Program-made: the position numbers and the translations under genes
Notes under the pieces: model-generated
Told to the model about the DNA's origin: nothing
Seen by the model: the letters and a program-made list of their open reading frames with translations, nothing else
Databases searched by the model: none
DNA from: Betaproteobacteria bacterium
Lineage (GTDB): Bacteria > Pseudomonadota > Gammaproteobacteria > Burkholderiales > Rhodocyclaceae
DNA: 64,000 bases
Direction of reading: 5' to 3'
NCBI GenBank assembly: GCA_028065725.1
Contig: JAPTVL010000055.1
Coordinates: 83,750-147,749 of the forward strand
Shown here: piece after piece, positions 36,421 through 47,295 of the stretch
Layout of the letters: each line of letters starts with the position of its first letter
Numbering within the stretch: position 1 is the stretch's first letter

Positions 36421-37086
36421 TCAGGCGCGCAGGCTGATCTGCGGCCAGCCGCGCGCGGCGGCGGCTTTGAGCAGCGTGTCGTCGGCATCGACCGCGACCG
36501 GATGCGTAACCTTTTCCAGCAGCGGCAGGTCGTTGTGCGAGTCGCTGTAGAACCAGCTCTGTTCGAAGCTGCCGAGCCACAGGCCAAGCGATTCGAGCCA
36601 GGCGTCGACGCGGGCTATCTTGCCTTCGCGGAAGGCGGGCGTGCCGCGCGGCTGGCCGGTGAAGCGGCCGTTTTCCTGGGCCGGGATCGTCGCGATCAGG
36701 TGCGGGATGCCGAATTCGCGGGCGATTGGCCCGGTGACGAAGCTGTTGGTGGCGGTGACGATGGCCAGCAGGTCGCCGGCGGCGGCGTGCTTCGCCACCA
36801 GGTGCCGTGCCGTGGTGCTGATCAGCGGGCGGATGCGCGTGGCGAGGAATTCGCGGTGCCAGGCGTCGAGTTCGCTGCGTTCATGGCGCGACAGCGGCGC
36901 CAGCTGGAAATCGAGGAAGGCATGGATGTCCAGCGTGCCGGCCTTGTACTGTTCGAAGAATTCGATGTTGCGCGCCTCATGCACCTCGCGGTCGAGCACG
37001 CCCTGGGAGATCAGGAACTGCGCCCATTCGAAATCCGAATCGCCGTTGAGCAGGGTGTTGTCGAGGTCGAAAAGTGCCAGATTCAT
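36421..37086 (-). CDS. HAD-IB family phosphatase
   Basis: A 221-residue HAD hydrolase of the SerB-like IB group. Motif I is LALFDLDNTLL with nucleophile Asp7 and general acid Asp9, motif II is in LAIVTATNSF, and motif IV is WFYSDSHNDLPLLE. A helical cap lies between residues about 20 and 90. The substrate is a phosphomonoester; homologues include histidinol-phosphate and glycerol-3-phosphate phosphatases, and the exact one cannot be told. ATG 37086 overlaps the hda stop by 4 bp. The open frame running on to 38817 is antisense-like sequence across hda and perM. Confidence 0.87.
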   Translation of the reverse strand: MNLALFDLDNTLLNGDSDFEWAQFLISQGVLDREVHEARNIEFFEQYKAGTLDIHAFLDFQLAPLSRHERSELDAWHREFLATRIRPLISTTARHLVAKHAAAGDLLAIVTATNSFVTGPIAREFGIPHLIATIPAQENGRFTGQPRGTPAFREGKIARVDAWLESLGLWLGSFEQSWFYSDSHNDLPLLEKVTHPVAVDADDTLLKAAAARGWPQISLRA

Positions 37087-37778
37087 TCTTTGTCCAGGTC
37101 GAGTGAGGTTTGCATCAGTTCGCGCAGCAGCGGCAGGGTGGGCGGGCGTTTCTGTTCCAGCGAGGCGCGGTCCAGGTTGTTGAGCATGGCCATCAGCGAG
37201 GGCAGGTCGCGGCGGCCGTGGCGCAGCAGGTAGTGCACCACGCCGGGGTCCATCAGCATGCCACGCTCGATGGCATGGCGGCGCAGCGCGGCGCCCTTTT
37301 CCTCGTCCGACAGCGACTGGATTTCGTAGATCAGGGTCTGGCCGATGCGGGTACGCAGGTCTTCGCGCAGGCCGAGCCGCAGCGGCGGCTCGTTGCCGGC
37401 CAGCAGCAGGGCCAGGCCGAGAAAGCGCGCCGCGTTGAAGGCGCGGAACAGCGCGACCTGGGCTTCGGCTCCGAGCGTCTGCACGTCGTCGATCACCAGC
37501 AGGCTGCCGGTGCTCGGCGCGAGTTCCGCGCCGGCCTCGCTGCCGTGCAGGAACACCAGGGGCCGTTGCATACGGGCGGCCTCGGCGGTCGCCGCCAGCA
37601 GGTGGCTCTTGCCGCAGCCGTTCGGTCCCCAGAGGTAGAGCGCCTCGAAGCTGTTGGCATCGCACTGGTTGCGCAGGCGCGCCACCAGTTCGGCGTTGGC
37701 GCCGGTGACGAAGTTGTCGAGGGTGGGTGGCTGCTCTTGCTTCAGGTCGAGCAGCATCTGGCGTTGCGGCGTGTCCAT
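37083..37778 (-). CDS. hda: DnaA regulatory inactivator Hda
   Basis: A 231-residue AAA+ protein related to the DnaA core. With the sliding clamp it drives hydrolysis of ATP on DnaA and prevents over-initiation. It begins MDTPQRQMLLDLKQEQPPTL; the QMLLDL segment is the clamp-binding motif. Walker A is LWGPNGCGKSHLL, Walker B LLVIDDVQTL, and sensor II lies in RRDLPSLMAML. It stands between perM and the HAD phosphatase, the usual betaproteobacterial order, and starts at the base before the perM stop. Confidence 0.92.
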   Translation of the reverse strand: MDTPQRQMLLDLKQEQPPTLDNFVTGANAELVARLRNQCDANSFEALYLWGPNGCGKSHLLAATAEAARMQRPLVFLHGSEAGAELAPSTGSLLVIDDVQTLGAEAQVALFRAFNAARFLGLALLLAGNEPPLRLGLREDLRTRIGQTLIYEIQSLSDEEKGAALRRHAIERGMLMDPGVVHYLLRHGRRDLPSLMAMLNNLDRASLEQKRPPTLPLLRELMQTSLDLDKE

Positions 37779-38867
37779 CTACTGACCCGGCGCACCCTGA
37801 TAGAAGCGGCTGGCGAGGTAGAACGCGCGCACTTCGCGCAGGCCCACCAGCAGTGCCGCCGAGGCCGGCAGGGCGGCCAGCACGCCGACGAAGCCGAATA
37901 GCTGGCCGAAGGCCATCAGGGCGAAGATCACCGCCAGCGGATGCAGGCCGATGCGCTCGCCGACCAGGAAGGGCGTCAACACGAAGCTTTCCAGCATCTG
38001 GCCGATGCCATACACGATCAGCACGGCGATGATCGGTCCCCAGCCGGCGAACTGCAGCGTCGCCACCAGCAGCGCCAGGATCAGGCCGGTGGCATAGCCG
38101 AGGTAGGGAATGAAAATCAGCAGGCCGGTGACGACACCGATCGAAAATGCCGAAGGAATTCCGGCGAGCGACAGCGCGATGCTGTAATACACCGCGAGGA
38201 TGGCCATCACCAGGATCTGCCCGCGCAGGTATTGCGAGAGCACGGCATCGATGTCGTTCGCCACGCTGCCCAGCTTGCCATGCCAGGGTCGCGGCACGAT
38301 GCTGCCGAAACGCGCCAGCATGCCGTGCCAGTCGAGCAGCAGGTAGAACATCACCACCGGCGCCAGCAGCGCGTTGACCATCAGGCCGACCAGCGCCACG
38401 CCGCCGATCTTGAGCGAGCCGTAGATGCGCTCGAGGATCAGCTGGACGGTGTCCCAGTTGCCGGCGGCAAGCTTCTGCAGGCTGGCGGTATCGAACTTGA
38501 GCCGGATGCCGAAATTCTGCCACAGCCAGGGCGCGAGCTTTTCGTTGGCCAGCACCAGCGCCTCCGGGGTACGCGCGGCCAGCACCGTGGCTTCCTCGTA
38601 GAGCAGCGGCAGCACGATCAGCACCAGCCCGGCGCCCAGCGCCGCCAGGGCCAGGATCACCAGCACCACCGCCACTAGACGCGGCAGGCCCAGGCCGGTC
38701 AGGCGGTCGGTGACCGGATTGCAGATGTAGGCGAGGATGCCCGCCAGGACAAATGGCGTCAGGATCGGCGACAGCGCATAGAACAGCACGAGCACTGCCA
38801 GGCCGGCCGCAATCCACAGGGCGGCCTGCACGCGGTGGTTGCGCCTGTCGTCTGGAGATGAGGTCAT
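37779..38867 (-). CDS. AI-2E family transporter (PerM/YdgG type)
   Basis: A 362-residue membrane protein with about eight helices. Family features: AGILAYICNPVTDRL near residue 40, the long soluble loop (about 95-150), GLLIFIPYLGYATGLILALL, and FVLTPFLVGERIGLHPLAVI, the conserved C-terminal signature. Such proteins export small molecules or ions. It is divergent from purM, with 110 bp between starts. The gap holds TAAAAT (38874-38879), a -10 candidate for purM. Confidence 0.88.
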   Translation of the reverse strand: MTSSPDDRRNHRVQAALWIAAGLAVLVLFYALSPILTPFVLAGILAYICNPVTDRLTGLGLPRLVAVVLVILALAALGAGLVLIVLPLLYEEATVLAARTPEALVLANEKLAPWLWQNFGIRLKFDTASLQKLAAGNWDTVQLILERIYGSLKIGGVALVGLMVNALLAPVVMFYLLLDWHGMLARFGSIVPRPWHGKLGSVANDIDAVLSQYLRGQILVMAILAVYYSIALSLAGIPSAFSIGVVTGLLIFIPYLGYATGLILALLVATLQFAGWGPIIAVLIVYGIGQMLESFVLTPFLVGERIGLHPLAVIFALMAFGQLFGFVGVLAALPASAALLVGLREVRAFYLASRFYQGAPGQ

Positions 38868-38977
38868 TTCCGGTAAAATTCGCGGGTTCGCTGTGATTTC
38901 AAGCGCGGATTATCGCCGATCCCGCGCCAAACCGCGCTTCCGTCATTCATTCCGCCCGCGTCTTCAAGGACTTCATC

Positions 38978-40027
38978 TTGACTGCTCCCACCTCATCCTC
39001 GTCCCCGCTCACCTACCGCGATGCGGGAGTCGATATCGATGCCGGCGATGCGCTGGTCGAACGCATCAAGCCCGCCGCCAGGCGCACCATGCGGCCCGAA
39101 GTGCTGGCCGGCATCGGCGGCTTCGGCGCCCTGTTCGAACTGGCGAAGAAATACACCGAGCCGGTACTGGTGTCCGGCACCGACGGCGTCGGCACCAAGC
39201 TCAAGCTGGCCTTCCAGTGGAATCGCCACGACACCGTCGGTCAGGACCTGGTGGCCATGAGCGTCAATGACATCCTGGTACAGGGCGCCGAGCCGCTGTT
39301 CTTCCTCGACTACTTCGCCTGCGGCCGGCTCGACGTCAATACCGCGGCGACCGTGGTCGAAGGCATCGCCCGCGGTTGTGAACTGGCCGGCTGCGCCCTG
39401 ATCGGCGGCGAGACGGCGGAAATGCCCAGCATGTATCCGGACGGCGAATACGACCTGGCCGGCTTCGCCGTCGGCGCGGTCGAGAAATCCGAAATCATCG
39501 ACGGCAAGGCTATCCAGCCCGGCGACGTGGTGCTCGGCCTCGCTTCGTCGGGCGCGCATTCCAACGGCTATTCGCTGATCCGCAAGATTCTCGAACGCGC
39601 CCAGCCCGACCTGAAGATGGACATCGGCGGCGTGCCGCTGGCCGACGCCGTGATGGCGCCGACGCGCATTTATGTGCGCTCGCTGCTGGCGCTGATGCAG
39701 GCCGTGCGCGTCAAGGGTATGGCGCACATCACCGGCGGCGGCCTGACCGAGAACATCCCGCGCGTGCTGCCGGAGCACCTGACCGCGGTCATCGAGAAGA
39801 GCGAGTGGCCCCTGCCGCCGCTGTTCCAGTGGCTGCAAAAGGAAGGTCAGGTGGCCGACGCCGAGATGCATCGCGTCTTCAACTGCGGCATCGGCATGGT
39901 GGTGATCGTCGCCGAAGCCGACGCCGGCGCCGCGATGCAACTGCTTTCCGCGGCCGGCGAGCAGGTGTATCACATCGGCCTGATCAAGACTCGCGAGGCC
40001 GCGCAGGCGCAGACCATCGTCGTCTGA
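38978..40027 (+). CDS. purM: Phosphoribosylformylglycinamidine cyclo-ligase (TTG start)
   Basis: AIR synthetase of purine synthesis, 349 residues. It closes FGAM to aminoimidazole ribotide with ATP. The start is TTG 38978 with AAGGA 8 nt upstream, giving (M)[20 protein letters not shown]. Signatures are [50 protein letters not shown] and [17 protein letters not shown]. An element of the dispersed family begins 16 bp after its stop. Confidence 0.95.
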   Translation: MTAPTSSSSPLTYRDAGVDIDAGDALVERIKPAARRTMRPEVLAGIGGFGALFELAKKYTEPVLVSGTDGVGTKLKLAFQWNRHDTVGQDLVAMSVNDILVQGAEPLFFLDYFACGRLDVNTAATVVEGIARGCELAGCALIGGETAEMPSMYPDGEYDLAGFAVGAVEKSEIIDGKAIQPGDVVLGLASSGAHSNGYSLIRKILERAQPDLKMDIGGVPLADAVMAPTRIYVRSLLALMQAVRVKGMAHITGGGLTENIPRVLPEHLTAVIEKSEWPLPPLFQWLQKEGQVADAEMHRVFNCGIGMVVIVAEADAGAAMQLLSAAGEQVYHIGLIKTREAAQAQTIVV

Positions 40028-40042
40028 GCAGAGCGGCGGTAG

Positions 40043-40067
40043 CGCCGTGTCGCCGGCGCCGACTTTT
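40043..40067 (-). repeat. Dispersed 25-bp element, copy after purM
   Basis: Read on the minus strand: AAA, AGTCGGCGCCGGCG, then ACACGGCG. It is 23 of 25 identical to the copy at 44200 inside mutL. It lies between genes, at the purM-proximal edge of the AbiTii/BrnTA cargo. Confidence 0.65.
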
Positions 40068-40369
40068 CCGCAGCGTCTGTAACTTGAACCCTTTTAAAGT
40101 TGCCGGGGCTTGCGCCCGGCGCGCGGGCCGGCCATGTCCCCGGCCCTGGTTCGCCGGCCTGCGGCTTCCCTTGCTGCGGGGCCGCGCCAAGCCGCTGGCT
40201 GAACTAGCCGATGCCAATGAAGCCGGCATCGTCGTCGGACAACGCCAGCGGAAATCCCCTGTCACGGCTCCTCGCCGCGGCGGTTCTCAAGGGCCGCGGC
40301 CGTGACTGGCCCGCGTGCCTGCGTCCAGATGATTACGCCGGATGCCGATCAAAAGAATCAACGCTCGAG
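40068..40369. other. Gap between purM and the AbiTii gene
   Basis: Together with the element this is a 342-bp gap without a supported gene. It holds two GC-rich stem-forming stretches (GCCGGG/CCCGGC near 40101 and GGGCCGG/CCGGCCC near 40125-40146), without T-runs. A short protein-like stretch on the plus strand near 40190-40260 (LAELADANEAGIVVGQRQRK) could be a gene relic. Base composition shifts from GC-rich to markedly AT-richer near 40335. Confidence 0.4.
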
Positions 40370-41404
40370 TTAGACCGCGGTTGCCGCATGGAGACGCAGG
40401 ATGTCGCCAACGGCGAGATATGTATACACAGCATATCGGTCTGCTTCGTCACGCGTTGAAATTGTGCTGTGCGAGCCTTTCTGCGCAGCTTGGAACAGGG
40501 CGTCAAGACGATCGCCGAGGAACGACAATTGCGACCCAATGATCGTGGAGGTTCGTTCAGAAACAGACCTGTCCTCAGCAAAGCACATGAGTCGGTTGAT
40601 GTAGTTGTCGGCACCCAACTTGACTTGTACTGTCTTGCCGCTGACTTGCTTCTCCCGTGGTTGATCAGTAGCGGGAAAGATGGCATCGGCAAGGTCTTGA
40701 AGAACTCGGCGGCAGCCATGGACAGCGTTAGACCAGTCTTCGGGATTCTCTGAACTCAAGTTGGCATAGATTGCGGAGAACTTCTGAACTGCCGTGGGGA
40801 CTACCTTGCCTACATATTGGTCGACGTGCTCACGGATGCGAGCGAAGGCGTCACTTGCAATGTCTGAGTACTTGAGTTCGAGGTTTTTCTGTACTACGTA
40901 GGCATAAATGAAGGATCTTCGAGCGCCAAGCTTCTTTACGGCTTCCTTGAGTTCGCCGTGTAATCTCTGTCGTTCGAGCGTGTTACCCCACGCGTTGACA
41001 TACTGGTTCGGGTTGGCTGACGCTAGGGATACATTGGGATCGCGTGCGGCATCAATCCCGAGTTTTGTGCCTTCTATCTGAGCTTCCAATTGCTCAATTG
41101 ATTCGAGTGTTGCGACTTCTTTCAGCACGCCTTTATCGTCTTTTTTCTGTTGAACCCGTCCGGCCAACTTAGCGCATGCCCAGACCTCAACAGGCACTCC
41201 GTTTGGCGTTGTTGGATAGCCACCCGCTTCGAACTCAAATGTCTTTTGGAATTCGAAGTCGTTCAACAGGCGCGCTAGACGCGATGACATAAGAGCGGCA
41301 TTTGTCAGCGGAAGATTGGATAACTCAATGCCGCGAAGAAGATCATCGGACAAGGCAAGAGCCTCGCGGAGTGCATCTGTGGTTGGTTTGATAATTTCGG
41401 CCAT
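40370..41404 (-). CDS. AbiTii-domain protein, putative phage-defence factor
   Basis: A 344-residue protein from ATG 41404 (an ATG at 41422 would add six residues). The N-terminus matches what I know of the AbiTii domain: DALREALALSDDLLRGIELS, then SRLARLLNDFEFQKTFEFEA and GGYP. AbiTii is predicted to take part in abortive infection, and its biochemistry is unknown. The rest (about 110-344) is helical with DNYINRLMCFAEDRSVS near the end. Codon use is AT-richer than the neighbours, which suggests transfer. It follows brnA by 30 bp on the same strand, so it may be controlled by BrnA. Confidence 0.72.
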   Translation of the reverse strand: MAEIIKPTTDALREALALSDDLLRGIELSNLPLTNAALMSSRLARLLNDFEFQKTFEFEAGGYPTTPNGVPVEVWACAKLAGRVQQKKDDKGVLKEVATLESIEQLEAQIEGTKLGIDAARDPNVSLASANPNQYVNAWGNTLERQRLHGELKEAVKKLGARRSFIYAYVVQKNLELKYSDIASDAFARIREHVDQYVGKVVPTAVQKFSAIYANLSSENPEDWSNAVHGCRRVLQDLADAIFPATDQPREKQVSGKTVQVKLGADNYINRLMCFAEDRSVSERTSTIIGSQLSFLGDRLDALFQAAQKGSHSTISTRDEADRYAVYTYLAVGDILRLHAATAV

Positions 41405-41434
41405 AACGCGAGATTGTGCCATTTAACGTAGAAG

Positions 41435-41782
41435 TCACCGGCGCTGCGCGTCTTTATCGCGCAGCGTCCGTGCGGACTGCGGGGTTGGGGTTTGGCCGTC
41501 AACATAAGCGTCGAGAAGCCGGCGAATCATGCGCTGGTACTGAGTGTGATGTTTTGTAGCCTCTGACTTGAAGAACTCGATACTCTTCTTGCTCAGAGCC
41601 AGAGTTACTTTCACACCTTCTTCACGAAATGCCAATTCGGCTGGCGAAGGAAGGAAGTCGGGAACCACCTGAACCTTGCCAAGGGGTTCATCAGTATATT
41701 TGATTTTAGTTCCGGCGTAACGCCGACTGGCATCGGCATTAGCCTTCTCTGAAACTTCGCTACGCTGCGTTTTCGCGCTCAT
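41435..41782 (-). CDS. brnA: BrnA family antitoxin
   Basis: A 115-residue antitoxin from ATG 41782. The C-terminal half has a ribbon-helix-helix pattern: VKVTLALSKKSIEFFKSEA followed by HTQYQRMIRRLLDAYV. The N-terminal part (residues 1-60) is the flexible toxin-neutralising region, with ADASRRYAGTKIKYTDEPLG. BrnA dimers block BrnT and repress the operon. Its start overlaps brnT by 23 bp. It lies between brnT and the AbiTii gene. Confidence 0.85.
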   Translation of the reverse strand: MSAKTQRSEVSEKANADASRRYAGTKIKYTDEPLGKVQVVPDFLPSPAELAFREEGVKVTLALSKKSIEFFKSEATKHHTQYQRMIRRLLDAYVDGQTPTPQSARTLRDKDAQRR

Positions 41783-42044
41783 AGATGGCCTTTCCCTTGC
41801 GCCAATAACCGGCGCCGATGATTCGAATAACCGAAGCGCGGTAAGTGAACCGCACTGTGAGCACACCACCATCAACTTCGCCAAAGCAATAGAACCGCTC
41901 TTCGGTCTGGCTGTGTGTCTCGTCCTTGGCAATCACGCGCTGCGGGTCCGCAAAGGCGTATTGGGCACGGGAGAAGGAGATTCCGTGCTTTCCCTGATTC
42001 TCGGCATCCTTGTCGGGATCCCAATCAAAGCGGGTTGTTGCCAT
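41760..42044 (-). CDS. brnT: BrnT family toxin
   Basis: A 94-residue ribonuclease toxin of the BrnT/RelE-like fold. It starts MATTRFDWDPDKDAENQGKH, and the FDWDP.K...N..KHGISF motif is the family hallmark. FTYRASVIRIIGAGYWRKGK, near the end, holds the conserved R.ISA.-like segment. BrnT cuts RNA and stops translation. First gene of brnT-brnA-abiTii, with a palindromic promoter region upstream. Confidence 0.9.
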   Translation of the reverse strand: MATTRFDWDPDKDAENQGKHGISFSRAQYAFADPQRVIAKDETHSQTEERFYCFGEVDGGVLTVRFTYRASVIRIIGAGYWRKGKAIYERENAA

Positions 42045-42062
42045 GGATACAGGGTAGCACTA

Positions 42063-42094
42063 GCCCATACAAAAAGCCATACAGTGATATGGGC
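42063..42094 (-). promoter_or_regulatory. Operator-like inverted repeat upstream of brnT
   Basis: GCCCATA (42063-42069) and TATGGGC (42088-42094) form a perfect 7-bp inverted repeat. CCATAC occurs twice within it (42065-42070 and 42077-42082). It lies 19 bp upstream of the brnT start, where the BrnT-BrnA complex would be expected to bind. Confidence 0.45.
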
Positions 42095-42125
42095 AGCCCC
42101 AACGTAGACCTGCCAACGCCGACTT

Positions 42126-43057
42126 TCAAGCCAGGTGGGTTTCGACGGCGGTGAGCATGCGCGCCGTCGCGTCGGCGGCGAGCGGGTCGACCATCGTCAG
42201 GCCTTCCATAGCCCGCAGCCAGGTCAGTTGCCGCTTGGCGAACTGGCGCGTGGCGAACACGCCTCGATCGCGCAGTTCGGCGCGCGGCAGGCTGCCTTCG
42301 AGCATGTCCCAGACCTGGCGATAGCCGACGCAGCGCATCGAGGGCAGGCCGCCGTCGAGCCGGTATTTATCGCGCAGCATCAGCACTTCCTCGACCAGCC
42401 CGGCGTTGAGCATGGTGTCGAAGCGCTGCGCGATGCGCAGATGCAGTTCGCCGCGATCCTCCGGCACCAGTGCCAGCGCGAGCATGCGGTAGGGCGGCAC
42501 GCCGGCTTTCTGCTCGGCGAAGAAGCTGCCCAGCGTGCGTCCCGAGAGGCGCACGACTTCGAGCGCGCGCTGGATGCGCTGGGCGTCGGTCGGCTTCAGC
42601 CGCGCCGCGGTATCCGGGTCGAGCCGCGCCAGTTCGGCATGCAGCGCCGGCCAGCCGTGCGCGGCGGCCTCGGCATCGATCGCGGCACGCAAGGCGGCGT
42701 CGGCCTGCGGCAGGTCGGCCAGGCCTTCGCGCAGCGCCTTGACGTAGAGCATGGTGCCGCCGACCAGCAGCGGGATGCGGCCGGCCGCCGTGATCGCCGC
42801 CATTTCGCGCAGCGCGTCGCTGCGGAATTGCGCGGCCGAGTAGCGCTCTTCGGGCGTGATCAGGTCGATCAGCCGGTGCGGAAAGCGCGCCAGCGTCGCG
42901 GCGTCGGGCTTGGCGGTGCCGATGTTCATATCGCGGAACACCTGCGCCGAATCGACGCCGACGATGTCGCAGGGATAGCGCGTGGCGAGTTCGAAGGCCA
43001 GCGCCGTCTTGCCGCTGGCCGTTGGTCCGATCAGCAGTATCGCCGGGGGCTGCTGCA

Positions 43058-43058
<1 letters not shown>
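42126..43058 (-). CDS. miaA: tRNA dimethylallyltransferase
   Basis: Adds the isopentenyl group to A37 of tRNAs that read U-starting codons. The 310-residue protein starts MQQPPAILLIGPTASGKTAL with the P-loop. Next come GVDSAQVFRDMNIGTAKPD, YSAAQFRSDA and LVGGTMLYVKALREGLADLP. The start ATG 43058 shares one base with the mutL stop (TGATG). The miaA-mutL order is conserved. The stop at 42126 lies in a partial copy of the dispersed element. Confidence 0.95.
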
Positions 43059-44803
<1,745 letters not shown>

Positions 44804-44900
44804 GGGGGGCGATTATCGCCGGGATACCGTCCCCGCACCACGGGTTCGGGGACATATGGCTTCCGGTAAAATCGCGCCTTTCCTTTCCAGCCGCCGCCAA

Positions 44901-45557
44901 GTGGAACTTCTCGCCCAATTCATCGACATCATCCTGCACGTGGACAAGTACCTGGCCATGCTGCTGGCGCAGTACGGCACCTGGATCTACGTGATCCTGT
45001 TCGCCATCGTCTTCTGCGAGACCGGCCTGGTCGTCACGCCTTTCCTGCCCGGCGATTCGCTGCTGTTCGTGGCAGGTGCCTTGGCCGCCACCAGCGGCGG
45101 CGCTTTCGACATCAACATCGTGATCGCGGTGCTGCTTTCGGCGGCGATCCTCGGCGACAACACCAACTACTGGATCGGGCGCTGGGCCGGCAAGCGCATC
45201 CTGGCCTGGGGCGAGACCTCGCGCTATTTCAACCGCAAGGCCTTCGATATGACGCATGCCTACTACGAGGCGCATGGCGGCAAGACCATGCTGGTGGCGC
45301 GCTTCATGCCCTTCGTGCGCACCTTCGCGCCTTTCGTCGCCGGCGTCGGCAACATGAGCTACCCGCGCTATTTCGCCTTCGACCTGGCCGGCGCCGTGCT
45401 CTGGGTGTTCTCGCTGTGCCTGGCCGGCTACTGGTTCGGCAACATCCCCTGGGTCAAGTCCAACCTGTCGCTGATCATCTTCGGCACCATCGGCCTCTCG
45501 CTGGCGCCGCTGGCCCTGGCCTGGCTGCGCCATCGCCTGGCGCCCAAGGCGTCGTGA
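44901..45557 (+). CDS. DedA family membrane protein
   Basis: A 218-residue inner-membrane protein of the DedA/VTT family, linked to undecaprenyl phosphate recycling and membrane homeostasis. Signatures: FCETGLVVTPFLPGDSLLFV, GDNTNYWIGRWAGKR and FVRTFAPFVAGVGNMSYPRY, where the Arg and Pro are conserved. I chose the GTG at 44901 ((M)ELLAQFIDIILHVDKY, the common start). An ATG at 44856 is possible but sits before TAAAAT (44868-44873), a likely -10 box. Divergent from mutL. Confidence 0.85.
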   Translation: MELLAQFIDIILHVDKYLAMLLAQYGTWIYVILFAIVFCETGLVVTPFLPGDSLLFVAGALAATSGGAFDINIVIAVLLSAAILGDNTNYWIGRWAGKRILAWGETSRYFNRKAFDMTHAYYEAHGGKTMLVARFMPFVRTFAPFVAGVGNMSYPRYFAFDLAGAVLWVFSLCLAGYWFGNIPWVKSNLSLIIFGTIGLSLAPLALAWLRHRLAPKAS

Positions 45558-45559
45558 GC

Positions 45560-46192
45560 ATGCGCTACGTCATACTGATTTCCGGCCGCGGCAGCAACAT
45601 GGAATCGCTGCTCGACGCCGGGCTGCCCGGCACCTGCGCCGCGGTGATCAGCAACCGGCCCGATGCGGCGGGCCTGGCGCTGGCCGCCGCGCGCGGTATC
45701 ACCACGGCGGCCATCGACCACCGCGGCTTCGCCGTGCGCGAGGACTTCGATGCCGCGCTGGCCGCCGAGATCGAGCGCCATGCGCCGGACCTGGTGCTGC
45801 TGGCCGGCTTCATGCGCATCCTCACCGACGGCTTCGTGCGGCGTTTCGAAGGTCGCCTGCTCAACATCCATCCCTCGCTGCTGCCGGCCTTTCCCGGTGT
45901 CAGGACGCACGCTCAGGCGCTTGCCGCCGGGGTCAGGTTGCACGGATGCAGCGTGCATTTCGTGACGTCGGCGCTCGACGGCGGGCCGATCATCGCCCAG
46001 GCTGCGGTGCCGGTGCAGGTCGGCGACGACGCGGCCAGCCTCGGCGCGCGCGTGCTGGTCGAGGAGCATCGACTGTATCCGCGCGTCGCGCGCTGGTTTC
46101 TCCAGGGCCGCCTGCAGCTCGTCGATGGCCGCGCGCAGCTGAGCGGCGAGATGCCGGTGACCGGCAGCCTGCATGTGCCCCGGGCCGACTGA
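45560..46192 (+). CDS. purN: Phosphoribosylglycinamide formyltransferase 1
   Basis: A 210-residue GAR transformylase that uses 10-formyl-THF in purine synthesis. It starts MRYVILISGRGSNMESLLDA with the substrate phosphate loop. VLLAGFMRILTDGFVRRFEG and LLNIHPSLLPAFPG (with the catalytic Asn-His) follow, then HGCSVHFVTSALDGGPIIAQ with the catalytic Asp. It is one base after the dedA stop triplet and is followed by the DUF3108 gene, the usual order. Confidence 0.95.
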   Translation: MRYVILISGRGSNMESLLDAGLPGTCAAVISNRPDAAGLALAAARGITTAAIDHRGFAVREDFDAALAAEIERHAPDLVLLAGFMRILTDGFVRRFEGRLLNIHPSLLPAFPGVRTHAQALAAGVRLHGCSVHFVTSALDGGPIIAQAAVPVQVGDDAASLGARVLVEEHRLYPRVARWFLQGRLQLVDGRAQLSGEMPVTGSLHVPRAD

Positions 46193-46218
46193 GCGAGTCG
46201 CGCCGGCACCGACCTGAA

Positions 46219-47265
46219 ATGCCCTTCGCCTTTGCCCTGGTAGCCTCGGCCCTGCTGCATGCCGCCGCGCTGCTAGGGCCGGGCTGGGTGCTGCCGGGCA
46301 CCCACGAACCCGAGCCGACGACCACCATCGAGGCGGTGCTGGCGCCACCTCCGGCACCCGCACCCGCACCCGCGCCGGTCGCCAAGGCGGCGCCGAAACC
46401 ACCGCCTGTCCGGCCGCGGCCGCAGCCCGCGGCGCAACCCGTGGTGACGGCCGCCGCCCCGGCTGAAATTGCCGCAGCACCCGCCGCGGCCGAGGCGCCA
46501 CCCGCCGCAGCGCCGGTGGCCGCGCCGCCTGCCGCCGTGGCGCCAGCGCCGTCCGCAAGGGATACCGTCTCCGGCTCTGCCGGAGACATAACTCCTGAAC
46601 CCCCCGCACCGCAGCCGGCGAACACCGCGCTGCCGGGCAAAGGCAGTACGCGATATGTCATCACGCGCGGCGAAGGCGGCTTCATCATCGGCCGGGCCGT
46701 GCATAGCTGGACCCACGACGGCTTCACCTATCGCCTGAAAAGCCTGACCGAGACCACCGGCCTGGCCGCGGCGTTCAAGCCGGTGCAGGTGTTGCAGAGC
46801 AGCGAGGGCGAGATCACCGCCGAGGGTCTGCGGCCGCGCGAGTTCCGCCACGAGCGCGCCGGCAGCATCGACACGGCGAACTTCGACTGGACGCGCCGCG
46901 TCGTGCGTTACGCGGCACGCGAAGACGGCATCGTCGCCGGCACCCAGGACATGCTCTCGATGTACTACCAGCTGGTGCTGCTGGCGCCGCAGAGCGGCGT
47001 GGTGGAGATGCCGGTCGCCACCGGACGCAAGCTGGAGATCTTCCGCCTCGAAGTCCTCGGCGAGGAAGTCCTGACGCTGCCCGGCGGCGAACGCCGTGCC
47101 CTGCACGTGCGCACCCGCACCAGCAACGACACCATCGAACTGTGGCTGCGCACCGGCGCCGATGCCGCATCGCGCGGCCTGCCGCTGAAAATCCGCTTCA
47201 TCGACCGCCGCGGCGATATCTACGACCAGATCGCGGATGACCTAGACTCTGCCCGATCGAACTGA
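46219..47265 (+). CDS. DUF3108 domain protein with Pro/Ala-rich linker
   Basis: A 348-residue protein anchored by an N-terminal membrane helix or uncleaved signal (MPFAFALVASALLHAAALLG). Residues about 35-140 are a low-complexity Pro/Ala/Lys-Pro linker resembling TonB-type spacers. The C-terminal DUF3108 domain (about 145-345) begins RYVITRGEGGFIIGRAVHSW and includes DMLSMYYQLVLLAPQSG and TRTSNDTIELWL. It is probably periplasmic, crossing the wall by the linker. Function unknown. It follows purN by 26 bp, as in other betaproteobacteria. Confidence 0.82.
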   Translation: MPFAFALVASALLHAAALLGPGWVLPGTHEPEPTTTIEAVLAPPPAPAPAPAPVAKAAPKPPPVRPRPQPAAQPVVTAAAPAEIAAAPAAAEAPPAAAPVAAPPAAVAPAPSARDTVSGSAGDITPEPPAPQPANTALPGKGSTRYVITRGEGGFIIGRAVHSWTHDGFTYRLKSLTETTGLAAAFKPVQVLQSSEGEITAEGLRPREFRHERAGSIDTANFDWTRRVVRYAAREDGIVAGTQDMLSMYYQLVLLAPQSGVVEMPVATGRKLEIFRLEVLGEEVLTLPGGERRALHVRTRTSNDTIELWLRTGADAASRGLPLKIRFIDRRGDIYDQIADDLDSARSN

Positions 47266-47295
47266 ACCCCGACAATCAAAACTGGCCAAAACAAC

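Noticed and set aside
37087..38817. Extension of the HAD phosphatase frame across hda and perM to 798 codons
   Set aside because: Only the part from 37086 downward is HAD-like; the rest is frame-shifted antisense-like text over genes with strong signatures.
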